Shown here one piece after another: positions 8,096-15,725 of a stretch of 64,000 nucleotides of DNA. The DNA is from Methanomassiliicoccus sp. Its GTDB lineage: Archaea > Thermoplasmatota > Thermoplasmata > Methanomassiliicoccales > Methanomassiliicoccaceae. The stretch covers positions 1 to 64,000 of the forward strand of contig JAAYAX010000013.1 of assembly GCA_012719175.1 (NCBI GenBank), written 5' to 3'. The notes under the pieces were generated by a model. The model saw only the letters and a program-made list of their open reading frames with translations, ran no database searches and was not told the DNA's origin. How positions within the stretch are numbered: the first letter of the stretch is position 1; each line of letters starts with the position of its first letter. Made by a program: the position numbers and the translations under genes.

Positions 8096-9256
8096 TCATC
8101 TCTTCCGATGACGACGTTCGTTGACCGGAACGAACTCGTCCGCTCTGGTAGGAAGGTAGATCTTCTTGCTCACCCACCACCAGGCCAGCATCGTGGATGC
8201 CAGCGTCGAGAACAGTATCACATAGAGGAACCACGTCAAAGATGAGCCCTCTAAGGGGAGAAGCCCGCCGATGGTGGCTAGGGTATTGGGCACCAGCACC
8301 GCCGTGCCCAGGATGGTCAGCCACGTCATGGCCAGGGCCATGCGGTTGTTCAGGACCTGCAGCTGGTTGTTATAGATGGATTGCAGAACCTCCAGCCCGG
8401 AGGCGAGAACCTCCGACATGTGCTCGCTCAGTGAGATCTGCTGGGTCACGTCCACGACCAGCAGGTTGACCTTGGCCAGAACCTTGGGGTTATCGGTGAT
8501 GACGTCAGCGTCACCGTACCTGAGGTTGTTGAGGACATCGAGGGTGCGCCAGAGAGTGTTGAGGTACACGATGAGAGTGTGCTTCATCTCGTAGATGCTC
8601 TTCCCCAGCATGCTCCTCTCCGCCTTCATGTCCAGGAGGCTCTCTGAGAGCCAGTCGGCCTGGTCCTCGATCTCCCGGAGCTGCTCGAAGTTCCGGTTGT
8701 TGTTCTCATCGATGATGCGGCACAACATCGTTGTGACCTTATCCTCAGGAAGCATGTTCTCAGGCAGCTTGCGGACGAAGGCCTCGGCGTACCGAGAGAA
8801 GTTGACCAGACGGGAGACGTCCTCGGAGTGGATGGTGAGGATCAGATTCTTCTTCACCAATATCAACAAGGGGAAGCACTGGAAGTCCACCTTCTTCACC
8901 CGAACCGCCGGCAGCAGGATGCCAAGCTCCACATCTCGGTCCTCGAAGTTGGTGAAGTAGCCCTTCAACAGGGTGGGGACCATGCTCTCACTGAAGCCGA
9001 AGGCGGTGGCCACCTGGGTCCCGTCCTTCTCCACATCCTTGACCATGAAGTTGATCCAGGTGAGGGATGAGCCTTGTATCTTGGGAAGGAACTCCTCAGC
9101 GTTGTCCCCGTAGAGCTTGAGGGGCTTGGACCCGGAGGGAATGGTGACCGCTACCGCCTTCTTCTTGGGAACCTCATTCCCGTTACCGTTCCCATTGGTC
9201 TGGGCCATCAAGTCCACACGGTTATCCGTTATTACTTTTCCCTCTACAACCTCCAA
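8096..9256 (-). CDS. CorA-like membrane protein without the GMN signature
   Basis: The 386-residue protein has the CorA layout: a large cytoplasmic N-terminal region with a long helix (about residues 190-310), two C-terminal membrane segments, and a basic end. CorA-family Mg2+/Co2+ channels carry Gly-Met-Asn at the outer end of the first membrane segment. Here that position reads VPNTLATIGGLLP, without GMN, so selectivity may differ or it may not be a Mg2+ channel. I chose TTG 9256 because GGAGG lies seven bases upstream; ATG 9208 has no such site. The N-terminus is Asn/Gly-rich and probably disordered. Confidence 0.75.
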   Translation of the reverse strand: MEVVEGKVITDNRVDLMAQTNGNGNGNEVPKKKAVAVTIPSGSKPLKLYGDNAEEFLPKIQGSSLTWINFMVKDVEKDGTQVATAFGFSESMVPTLLKGYFTNFEDRDVELGILLPAVRVKKVDFQCFPLLILVKKNLILTIHSEDVSRLVNFSRYAEAFVRKLPENMLPEDKVTTMLCRIIDENNNRNFEQLREIEDQADWLSESLLDMKAERSMLGKSIYEMKHTLIVYLNTLWRTLDVLNNLRYGDADVITDNPKVLAKVNLLVVDVTQQISLSEHMSEVLASGLEVLQSIYNNQLQVLNNRMALAMTWLTILGTAVLVPNTLATIGGLLPLEGSSLTWFLYVILFSTLASTMLAWWWVSKKIYLPTRADEFVPVNERRHRKR

Positions 9257-9333
9257 GTGCCCGCCTCCTCTATTAGTTATGTTCTAAGCCGTATCTGGCA
9301 TGCCATTGTCAAACGTGTGCGCGGGTTGACATC

Positions 9334-9810
9334 TCAGCGCACCCTCTCCACCTTCCCCACATGCTTGGCGACCAGGTCCGAATGGTGCTGTTCGGCAGCG
9401 ATGAGGGAGCTGATGGTGGTCAAGAAATTATCCGCATCCGCCTCATCTATGAGCAGGCCGGCGGGTGACAGCGAGAAGGAGTTCCTGACATCAGTATAAA
9501 GGTCGCGCATGAGGATCTCCGTACGTCCCAGGTCCATCATCATCTCCAGCTCGTTCTTGTTCTTGAAATTGAAATCTCTGCCCCTTACCGAAGTGAAGGT
9601 CTTGCCGGGACTGACCTTGACCATGGCCATGAGCTTCTGGACCATCTCCGCATGCTGGGCAGAGTCCACGATGAGCTCCATGAGCAGAGCGCGGAGCTTT
9701 TCCTTCTCATAGTACGCCTCCCACTGGGACTCGTGCTCGAACGACAGCTCTATCTCCAGGGCCCTGCGGAGCACCATCATGAGCTCGTCACCGTTACGAT
9801 ACGCAACCAT
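9334..9810 (-). CDS. Ferritin-like four-helix protein
   Basis: The 158-residue helical protein has carboxylate/His motifs spaced like a ferritin-like di-iron fold: LEIELSFEHES in helix 1, DSAQHAEMV in helix 2, EILMRDLY in helix 3 and AAEQHHSDLV in helix 4. The D/E-x-x-H pairs in helices 2 and 4 are the usual metal ligands of rubrerythrin-like proteins. It has no rubredoxin domain or cysteines. An AT-rich promoter stretch lies upstream (9811-9900), and the divergent neighbour is a DUF998 protein. Iron binding is inferred from the motif spacing only. A structural, metal-free role is possible. Confidence 0.5.
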   Translation of the reverse strand: MVAYRNGDELMMVLRRALEIELSFEHESQWEAYYEKEKLRALLMELIVDSAQHAEMVQKLMAMVKVSPGKTFTSVRGRDFNFKNKNELEMMMDLGRTEILMRDLYTDVRNSFSLSPAGLLIDEADADNFLTTISSLIAAEQHHSDLVAKHVGKVERVR

Positions 9811-9930
9811 AAATAATCAATAATAATTTTTTCACAATATATGTAATGGCTTCCATCTGATTCCACCATTCTCATTAATTATAAAATTAATTAGCAAAGA
9901 TGAATAACTAGGATAATCGTATATGGACGT

Positions 9931-10515
9931 GTGAACACCGTAATCCTATCTCCTCGATTGGGCGCGATGGCCGGGATCGCCGGTTCCGTGTTCTTCGCTA
10001 TCATGTGGACGGCCGCTGTCTTCGCCGACGGCAGCTGGCATCTGGGGGAGATGACCCTGAGCGAGCTGGGCGACCGTTCCCGGAGCGGACACCTGCTTTT
10101 CAACACTGGAGCGATGGTCACAGGCATCCTTTCCCTCCTGTTCTCCGTGGGACTGTATAAGGTCCTGTCCCCCGGCATCATAGGAAGAGCAGGAGCGGCA
10201 ATGATGGGGCTGGCCTCCCTGCTGCTCATAGGGGTGGGTCTCTTCCCCATTGACACGGGAACTCCGCACACCGTGGTGAGCCTCTCCTTCTTCGGCATCG
10301 CCGCACTGGCCATGGTTCTTTTTATAGTCCCGTTCGCTAGGAGCTACGTCTTCCATCCCAGCATGGCGATGTTTACCGCGTTTCTCCTCCTCGTATGTCT
10401 AGTGGGCGCGGCCATCCTGAAACTGCCAGGGTTGGAGGCCCTAGCCGTCGGCTGCCTGCTCCTGTGGATGTTCGTGGTCAGCATCCGTATGATGTGGCAT
10501 CATCCGGCCCGGTGA
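9931..10515 (+). CDS. DUF998 family membrane protein
   Basis: The 194-residue protein has about six hydrophobic segments with short loops. The family pattern is visible: SRSGHLLFNTGAMVTGILSL, then a Gly-rich segment with GLFP and a TPHTVVSLSFF segment. DUF998 proteins are multi-pass membrane proteins of unknown function, common in archaea. The start is GTG 9931, reading straight into NTVILSPRLG; the nearby ATG 9923 is out of frame. It converges directly on hypD with no gap between the stops. No substrate or partner can be read from the context. Confidence 0.75.
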   Translation: MNTVILSPRLGAMAGIAGSVFFAIMWTAAVFADGSWHLGEMTLSELGDRSRSGHLLFNTGAMVTGILSLLFSVGLYKVLSPGIIGRAGAAMMGLASLLLIGVGLFPIDTGTPHTVVSLSFFGIAALAMVLFIVPFARSYVFHPSMAMFTAFLLLVCLVGAAILKLPGLEALAVGCLLLWMFVVSIRMMWHHPAR

Positions 10516-11589
10516 TCACATCTTCCCCTGGTAGCGGAAGGCGATGTTGCAGCCACCCTCACGCGACACCATGCACGGGCCCATAGGGTATCGAGGGGTA
10601 CACCCCCTGCCGAAGGCGGGGCACTCATGGGATTCTATGATGCCGCGGAGCACCTCTCCGCAACGGCACCCGCGATGTTCCTCCTCCACTGGAGGGCGGT
10701 CTTTGAGAACGTCCTGGTGGACCACCCGGGCGTTGTGATCGTCGTACTCCTCCTTGAGGTCGTACGCGCTCTGAGGGATCATGGGGAAGCCCCTCCAGGC
10801 ACTGTCCACGGGACGGAACACCCGCTCCAGGAGCTTGATGGCCTTGGGATTCCCCTCCTTCTTCACCAGGCGGCCGTACTCGTTCTCCACCTGCGCCCTT
10901 CCTTCCTTGATCTGCTTTACCAGCATGTGGACGGCCATCAGCAGGTCCAGCGGCTCGAAGCCTGTCACCACCTGAGGGATCCCGTACTTTGTGGAGAACA
11001 CCTGATAGGGATCTACCCCGATGATCGCGCTCACGTGCCCGGGCTCGATAAGCCCATCGATCCTGAACTCCCCCATGTTTATGATGGCATGCAGGGCCGG
11101 AGGCAGAAGGCGATGGCAGGAATAAACCGAGAAGTTATCCGGAAGCGTCTCCACCATGACCGCCGCGGTAGTGGGGCTGGTGGTCTCGAAGCCGATGCCC
11201 ATGAAGACCATGTGCTTCACCTCCGAGGACAAACGCACCGCGTCCTCCACCGAGTACACGATGCGGACATCATGCCCTCTGGCCTTGGCGTCACCCAGGG
11301 AGCCCATGGGGGTGGGCACCTTGAGCATGTCCCCGAAAACCGCGATGGTCCTCCCTGCCTCCGCCAGAGCGATGGCATCGGCGACCTCGGCGGTGGTGGT
11401 CACACACACCGGGCAGCCCGGTCCCTGACGGATCTCTATGCCCACCTCCCGAAGCATGGGATCGAGGCCAAAGCGCACCAGGGTGTCCTGATGTGTACCG
11501 CAGACATGCATGAAACGGAGGTTCACATCCTCTTTTCGTATTGAGTCCAGTATCCTCTGGGCTGCTTCCTCGTTCCTAAGCTTGAACAT
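10516..11589 (-). CDS. hypD: Hydrogenase maturation protein HypD
   Basis: The 357-residue [4Fe-4S] protein works with HypC as the scaffold on which the Fe(CN)2CO group of [NiFe] hydrogenase is built. Visible family motifs are MHVCGTHQ, GPGCPVCVT, GIGFETTSP, YSCHRLLPP and a C-terminal cysteine group with CRCGEVLRG and CPAFGRGC. I chose ATG 11589, with GAGG just upstream; TTG 11598 is also in frame. It overlaps the end of hypA by 14 bases, so the two are translated together. Its presence implies a [NiFe] hydrogenase elsewhere in the genome. HypB, HypC, HypE and HypF are not in this window. Confidence 0.95.
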   Translation of the reverse strand: MFKLRNEEAAQRILDSIRKEDVNLRFMHVCGTHQDTLVRFGLDPMLREVGIEIRQGPGCPVCVTTTAEVADAIALAEAGRTIAVFGDMLKVPTPMGSLGDAKARGHDVRIVYSVEDAVRLSSEVKHMVFMGIGFETTSPTTAAVMVETLPDNFSVYSCHRLLPPALHAIINMGEFRIDGLIEPGHVSAIIGVDPYQVFSTKYGIPQVVTGFEPLDLLMAVHMLVKQIKEGRAQVENEYGRLVKKEGNPKAIKLLERVFRPVDSAWRGFPMIPQSAYDLKEEYDDHNARVVHQDVLKDRPPVEEEHRGCRCGEVLRGIIESHECPAFGRGCTPRYPMGPCMVSREGGCNIAFRYQGKM

Positions 11590-11962
11590 CGTCCTCAACC
11601 ACCTTGATCGATCGCACCATGCAGCTCTTACCCTTGATGATCTCCACCCTCTTGCCGCAGTCGGGGCAGTTCAGCGTAGGCACGTGAGAATGGTACATCT
11701 CATCCTCGTGATATGCCGCCCGACCGCGGTATTGACAGCTGGGGCAGGACACCTCCACCTCCTCCTTCTCGATCACCAAGGTGGAACCTTCCATGTCCGT
11801 GTCCTTGGTGAGCACCTCGAAGGCGAAGTTCAATTGGTCCGCGCCCAGGAAGGTCATCTCCCCCACAACCAGCAGCACCTCCTCGACCTTCAGGATGTGG
11901 TGCTTCCTAAGCTCCTCCCGGACGGCCTCCAGGATGGAGGACATGACAGCGACCTCGTGCAT
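11576..11962 (-). CDS. hypA: Hydrogenase nickel chaperone HypA
   Basis: The 128-residue nickel metallochaperone inserts Ni into the large subunit of [NiFe] hydrogenase, normally with the GTPase HypB. The N-terminus is MHEVAV; His2 is the nickel ligand of the family. The zinc site is formed by two CxxC pairs, CPSC and CPDC, about 26 residues apart. The archaeal form has the longer loop between the pairs that is seen here. A TATA-like ttttaataatgg on the minus strand (11981-11992) lies just upstream. It is first in a two-gene operon with hypD. Confidence 0.95.
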   Translation of the reverse strand: MHEVAVMSSILEAVREELRKHHILKVEEVLLVVGEMTFLGADQLNFAFEVLTKDTDMEGSTLVIEKEEVEVSCPSCQYRGRAAYHEDEMYHSHVPTLNCPDCGKRVEIIKGKSCMVRSIKVVEDDVQA

Positions 11963-12032
11963 TCAGTTCGTCATTGGGACCCCATTATTAAAACCGTTTG
12001 CCGGAGGCTCAGCGCGTATCGGAGGAACGGAC

Positions 12033-12365
12033 ATGGCACAGGATTTAATATCATTAATGAATGGGAAATTGGATCATATGGCCGATGAGGAGCGCTCTCG
12101 CAAGGACCTTACCCTGGAGGCATTAGTAGAAGGAAAGAAAATGGAAGCCTACGTTGAGCACCGCACCCGTGATATGCATGTGTGCGCCCTTTGCGATAAG
12201 GTAGGTTACAAGAAATGCCCGATGAAGTGCGTGGGAAAACGTTGGATCTGCCTTGACTGCCTCCACCAGCTGCGCGAGGTCCTGGAGACCCTGGAGCAAT
12301 GGGAGGCCGAGGTGCAGTTGGAGAGGGAGATGTCTAAGAAGATCGACGACGGCCTGGGTCTCTAG
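12033..12365 (+). CDS. Small zinc-finger-like protein, unknown function
   Basis: The 110-residue protein has a central Cys cluster, CALCDKVGYKKCPMKC followed by WICLDCL, giving CxxC, CxxxC and CxxC pairs that should bind one or two zinc ions. It is flanked by charged helices. GGAGG lies about eight bases before ATG 12033. It is divergent from hypA and overlaps the end of nth by four bases in convergent orientation. I do not recognise the family. A role as an adapter or nucleic-acid-binding protein would be guesswork. The neighbour hypA suggests nothing definite, because the two are on opposite strands. Confidence 0.6.
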   Translation: MAQDLISLMNGKLDHMADEERSRKDLTLEALVEGKKMEAYVEHRTRDMHVCALCDKVGYKKCPMKCVGKRWICLDCLHQLREVLETLEQWEAEVQLEREMSKKIDDGLGL

Positions 12366-13033
12366 CGCCCTGTCCGACCGCTCTCTTGGAGGAAGGTATC
12401 ACAGAACTCCTGGATGGGGCATAGGTCATGCTTTGGGCGTAGGGGCGTGCATATCTCCTGCCCGAAGCGCACCATCAGCTCGTTGACGGACCTCCATCGT
12501 GGCCTGGGGACCACCACCTTCAACTGTTCCTCGGTGCCATCCGGGCCCGCGCTGCGGACCAGCCCGATGCGGTTGGATATCCTATGTACATGGGTATCGA
12601 CGCAAATAGCATCCTTTTCGAAGGCATATGCCAGAACGCAGTTGGCGGTCTTCCTTCCTACCATGGGCAGGGCCATCAGTCCCTCGATGTCCGACGGGAC
12701 GGCATCATGGTGCTCCTCGTGTATGATACGGGCGATCTCCTTGATGGCCCTAGCCTTGCCCTTATGGAAGTTCACCGCTCCAATGGCCGCCGTGATGCTC
12801 TCCTCGGGAGCGTTCATCAGGGCCCGGGGTGTCCCATATTCGGAGAACAGCTTCTCGCTCGCTATCCAGGTGCATTCATCCCTGGTCCTCTGGGACAGGA
12901 CGGTGGCTATGAGCATGGTGAAGGGGTCCCTCCTCCAAGAGGGTTCCAGCCCTATGGCGGAACCTGGTGATGCCCTCTGCGGAGAGCGTGCCTCCAGCCT
13001 GTCCAGGATCTCATCGACGGGTTTTTCGATCAT
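12362..13033 (-). CDS. nth: Endonuclease III-like DNA glycosylase/AP lyase
   Basis: The 223-residue base-excision-repair enzyme should remove oxidised pyrimidines. The helix-hairpin-helix has LPMVGRKTA, with the catalytic Lys, and the catalytic Asp lies in VDTHVHRISNR. In the C-terminal iron-sulfur region, the usual C-x6-C-x2-C-x5-C reads C-x6-H-x2-C-x5-C (ICTPLRPKHDLCPIQEFC). Three Cys remain and His takes the second position. The cluster may be Cys3His-ligated, weakened or lost. The start overlaps the end of folC by 23 bases. Confidence 0.92.
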   Translation of the reverse strand: MIEKPVDEILDRLEARSPQRASPGSAIGLEPSWRRDPFTMLIATVLSQRTRDECTWIASEKLFSEYGTPRALMNAPEESITAAIGAVNFHKGKARAIKEIARIIHEEHHDAVPSDIEGLMALPMVGRKTANCVLAYAFEKDAICVDTHVHRISNRIGLVRSAGPDGTEEQLKVVVPRPRWRSVNELMVRFGQEICTPLRPKHDLCPIQEFCDTFLQESGRTGR

Positions 13034-14300
13034 CCAACCACCTGAAGGCCTCGCCGATGGTAAACAGCGAGCCCGTGACCAGTATACTATCCATAGGGGA
13101 AGCCAGGGCCACCGCCCTTGTCAGGGCGGCGGCAACGTCCGGCACCTCCTCCACCGTGCCCACGAATGGTCTCAGCGCCTGGGCCACCTGTGAGGCCGTG
13201 AACGCCCTGGGCGAGGAGGGGGATGTGGCTATTGCCAATCGCGCCAGGGGCCCGAAGCTAGCGGCTATGCCCTGCAGGTCCTTATCGCTGAGCACCCCCA
13301 GGACCAGGATCAGGCCGCTACCCAGCAGCCTCCCGACCTCGGCCGCCACGGTCCTGGCGCCATCAGGGGTGTGGGTGACGTCGAACATGATCAGAGGTTC
13401 ACGGGAGACGATGTCCATCCTCCCCGGCCACCTCACCTTGGCCATGCCATTGATGATCGCCTCCTCGGGGATATAGATCCCTCTCCTCATCAGCTCGGCC
13501 AGGGTACCTCCTGCCAGCGCACAGTTGGACGCTTGGTACCGCCCGAGCAGGGGGACTCTGAGGGCCAGGTCAAGCTCCTCAAGGTATACCTCCGTACCAT
13601 CCATCGTAGAGAACAGCTCCTCGAACCCCACATCCCTCCCGACGATCTTCAAAGGTGCCCCCAGGTCGCCCGCGCGAGCACGGATCACCGACAGCGCATC
13701 ACTATCCTGCTCAATGGCGACCACGGGAACACCTGGCTTGATGATGCCGGCCTTCTCCCATGCGATGGCGGCGATGGTGTCACCTAGATACATCGTATGC
13801 TCAAGCCCGATCCTGGTGATGGCGCAGCAGTCAGGTGTTATGACATTGGTGGCGTCCAGTCTGCCTCCCATGCCCACTTCCACGACCGCCTCATCAACTC
13901 CTGCATCGGCAAAGTGGGCGAAGGCCATGGCCGTTGTCAGCTCGAAGAACGTCAAGCGCTCTTCGGGTGGGCCGGGCCGTTCCGCGAACTCCCTGACCTC
14001 ATCGATGAGGTGGAGCATGTCCTTCACCGGTATGGGCGTTCCATCCACTTGGATGCGCTCTCGGAAGTCCACAAGATGGGGGGAGGTGTACAGCCCGGTG
14101 CGATATCCTGCCTCCTGTAGAACGGAGGCGGTCATGGCGCTCACTGACCCTTTACCATTGCTGCCCGCCACATGCACTGAGCGGAAGCGCAGGTGGGGGT
14201 CGCCAAGATGGGAGAGCAGCCGGGTGATGTTGCCCAGCCCTAGCTTGATCCCCATGGCCTCCCTACCATACAGCCATCTCAGCGGCTCATCGTCCATCAT
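13011..14300 (-). CDS. folC: Folylpolyglutamate / dihydrofolate synthase (Mur ligase family)
   Basis: The 429-residue ATP-dependent ligase adds glutamate to a folate or, in archaea, possibly a related pterin. P-loop VAGSNGKGSVSAMTAS is followed by YTSPHLVDFRERI, VVEVGMGGRLDATN, the IGLEHTMYLG region and a central domain ending in MFDVTHTPDGA. This is the normal FolC domain order and length. I prefer ATG 14300, with a GGTGA site five bases upstream; GTG 14309 is also in frame. It precedes and overlaps nth, and lies 15 bases after the asparagine-synthetase-like gene. With glyA in the window, it supports a folate-type C1 carrier. Confidence 0.88.
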   Translation of the reverse strand: MMDDEPLRWLYGREAMGIKLGLGNITRLLSHLGDPHLRFRSVHVAGSNGKGSVSAMTASVLQEAGYRTGLYTSPHLVDFRERIQVDGTPIPVKDMLHLIDEVREFAERPGPPEERLTFFELTTAMAFAHFADAGVDEAVVEVGMGGRLDATNVITPDCCAITRIGLEHTMYLGDTIAAIAWEKAGIIKPGVPVVAIEQDSDALSVIRARAGDLGAPLKIVGRDVGFEELFSTMDGTEVYLEELDLALRVPLLGRYQASNCALAGGTLAELMRRGIYIPEEAIINGMAKVRWPGRMDIVSREPLIMFDVTHTPDGARTVAAEVGRLLGSGLILVLGVLSDKDLQGIAASFGPLARLAIATSPSSPRAFTASQVAQALRPFVGTVEEVPDVAAALTRAVALASPMDSILVTGSLFTIGEAFRWLDDRKTRR

Positions 14301-14315
14301 CAGCGTCACCCTTCC

Positions 14316-15104
14316 TCACTCATCGATCGAAGGCTCCAGCGCCAGGCCGGAGACGTACTCGGAGAGGTTCATTCCTGCTCTCCTGGAATGGGACTTGAGC
14401 ACCTTCATGAAACCCGATCCGTACTGGGCGGCCTTCTTCTCGCGGTTAGCCAGAAAGGGATATCCCAGCCTTACCGCCGTCTCCCGCAGCGGGATCTTCC
14501 TTACCCCATCCCTGACCTTGTCTGTCGCTTCTATCTTGCTCGCCGCCCTGCGGACCTCAGGGTCCAGGAAGGGGTGATCGATGCTCTTGGAGAAGTGGGC
14601 GGCGATCCTCTGGTCGAGAGGCTGCACCTCGGCCAGCAGCTTTCCCAGGTCATCGTTCATGGACCTTTCCAGCACTGCAGGGGCCATATTGAGGTAACGG
14701 TTGTACCCTCCGAAGAGCTCGTCGGCCCCCTGCCCGGACATCAACACGTCCTCCCTGGAACGTGCCGCGATGATGTATAGCGGAAGCTGGAATGACAGTA
14801 CCACGGGGTCCCTGATAGGGCAGACGCCGAGCAGGTCCCGGGTGGCCGAGATCACCTCATCAGAGGTAAGGACCATCCCCGTCCAGGGCAGCTTCAGCTC
14901 CTTCGCGGTCTCCCGCCCCGCCCTGAGGTCATGAGATCCATCGATGCCCACGGTATATAGGTAAGGTGTTCCGTGCTGTCCGGCGACAGCGGCCAGAAGG
15001 CCGCTGTCGAGCCCTCCTGAGAACAGGATGCCCACCTCCCCCTTGGCCATCGTCCCTTTGACCGCTTCCTGAAGGGCTTTCAACAATCTCTCGACATCGC
15101 TCAT
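14316..15104 (-). CDS. Asparagine-synthetase-like protein without a glutaminase domain
   Basis: The 262-residue protein is only the C-terminal half of AsnB. The ATP-pyrophosphatase loop is ILFSGGLDSGLLAAV, and the second conserved motif is MSGQGADELFGGY. The N-terminal Cys-dependent glutaminase domain is absent, and ATG 15104 is the last start that leaves room for the divergent nikR. Without a glutaminase it would use ammonia or another nucleophile, and the acid it amidates is unknown. Family members of this length are found in several archaea. It leads a likely operon with folC and nth. Confidence 0.8.
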   Translation of the reverse strand: MSDVERLLKALQEAVKGTMAKGEVGILFSGGLDSGLLAAVAGQHGTPYLYTVGIDGSHDLRAGRETAKELKLPWTGMVLTSDEVISATRDLLGVCPIRDPVVLSFQLPLYIIAARSREDVLMSGQGADELFGGYNRYLNMAPAVLERSMNDDLGKLLAEVQPLDQRIAAHFSKSIDHPFLDPEVRRAASKIEATDKVRDGVRKIPLRETAVRLGYPFLANREKKAAQYGSGFMKVLKSHSRRAGMNLSEYVSGLALEPSIDE

Positions 15105-15195
15105 CGGCTGGTCGGAATCCCCTAGGGCGGTCAAGCAGATAAAGTTGACATCACATGGTGGTTTTTTAACGTCGTAGCCCTTACATAAACACGCT

Positions 15196-15648
15196 ATGGA
15201 CAAGGTAACGCGCATCGGCATCTCCTTGGAGCCGGAACTGCTCAAGGAGTTCGATGAGCTGGTGACAGGGAAAGGGTATACAAACAGGTCAGAAGCGATA
15301 AGGGATATCATCAGGTTCGCGCTTATCGATGACCGCTGGGAGGACGAGGATGCGGAGGTCGTGGGCACCATAACCATCGTCTACGATCACAAGAAAGGCG
15401 CGGTGCAGGAGCGTCTGATGGACATACAGCATGACCATCACGTAAACATCGCCTCCACTGTTCACCTCCATCTTAACCAGGACCAATGCCTGGAGGTACT
15501 TCTCGTGTGGGGCAAGGTCCGCGAGGTGAGGCACCTGTCGGACGAGATCATATCCGTGAAGGGCGTGAACTTCGGGAAGCTGACCATGACCTCAGGCTCG
15601 ATGGACCTGAACCGCGATCAAGAGGTCCGGCACCCCCACTACCATTAG
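15196..15648 (+). CDS. nikR: Nickel-responsive regulator NikR
   Basis: The 150-residue protein has an N-terminal ribbon-helix-helix DNA-binding domain (TRIGISLEPELLKEFDELV) and a C-terminal ACT-like nickel domain. The four high-affinity Ni ligands of the family are present, each shifted by three positions: H79, H90, H92 and C98, in VHLHLNQDQC. It binds operators as a tetramer when nickel is present, usually repressing uptake genes. It is transcribed divergently from the asparagine-synthetase-like gene and lies near hypA/hypD and a CobW-type GTPase. Its own targets cannot be located from this window; I saw no convincing NikR palindrome. Confidence 0.95.
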   Translation: MDKVTRIGISLEPELLKEFDELVTGKGYTNRSEAIRDIIRFALIDDRWEDEDAEVVGTITIVYDHKKGAVQERLMDIQHDHHVNIASTVHLHLNQDQCLEVLLVWGKVREVRHLSDEIISVKGVNFGKLTMTSGSMDLNRDQEVRHPHYH

Positions 15649-15691
15649 GGAAGGATCGAGTTCGCTGCGGTTAAAATCACCCTAGGGCCAT

Positions 15692-15701
15692 CTTTTTTAT
15701 A
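15692..15701 (+). promoter_or_regulatory. TATA box of topA
   Basis: The stretch cttttttata lies 25-34 bases before the topA ATG at 15726, the normal distance between an archaeal TATA box and the transcription start. The mRNA is probably leaderless or nearly so. Confidence 0.55.
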
Positions 15702-15725
15702 CTCTGTGTTCTTTGGTCCAGGGCC

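Noticed and set aside
15105-15195. NikR operator between nikR and the asparagine-synthetase-like gene
   Set aside because: I looked for paired half-sites with the usual spacing and found none.
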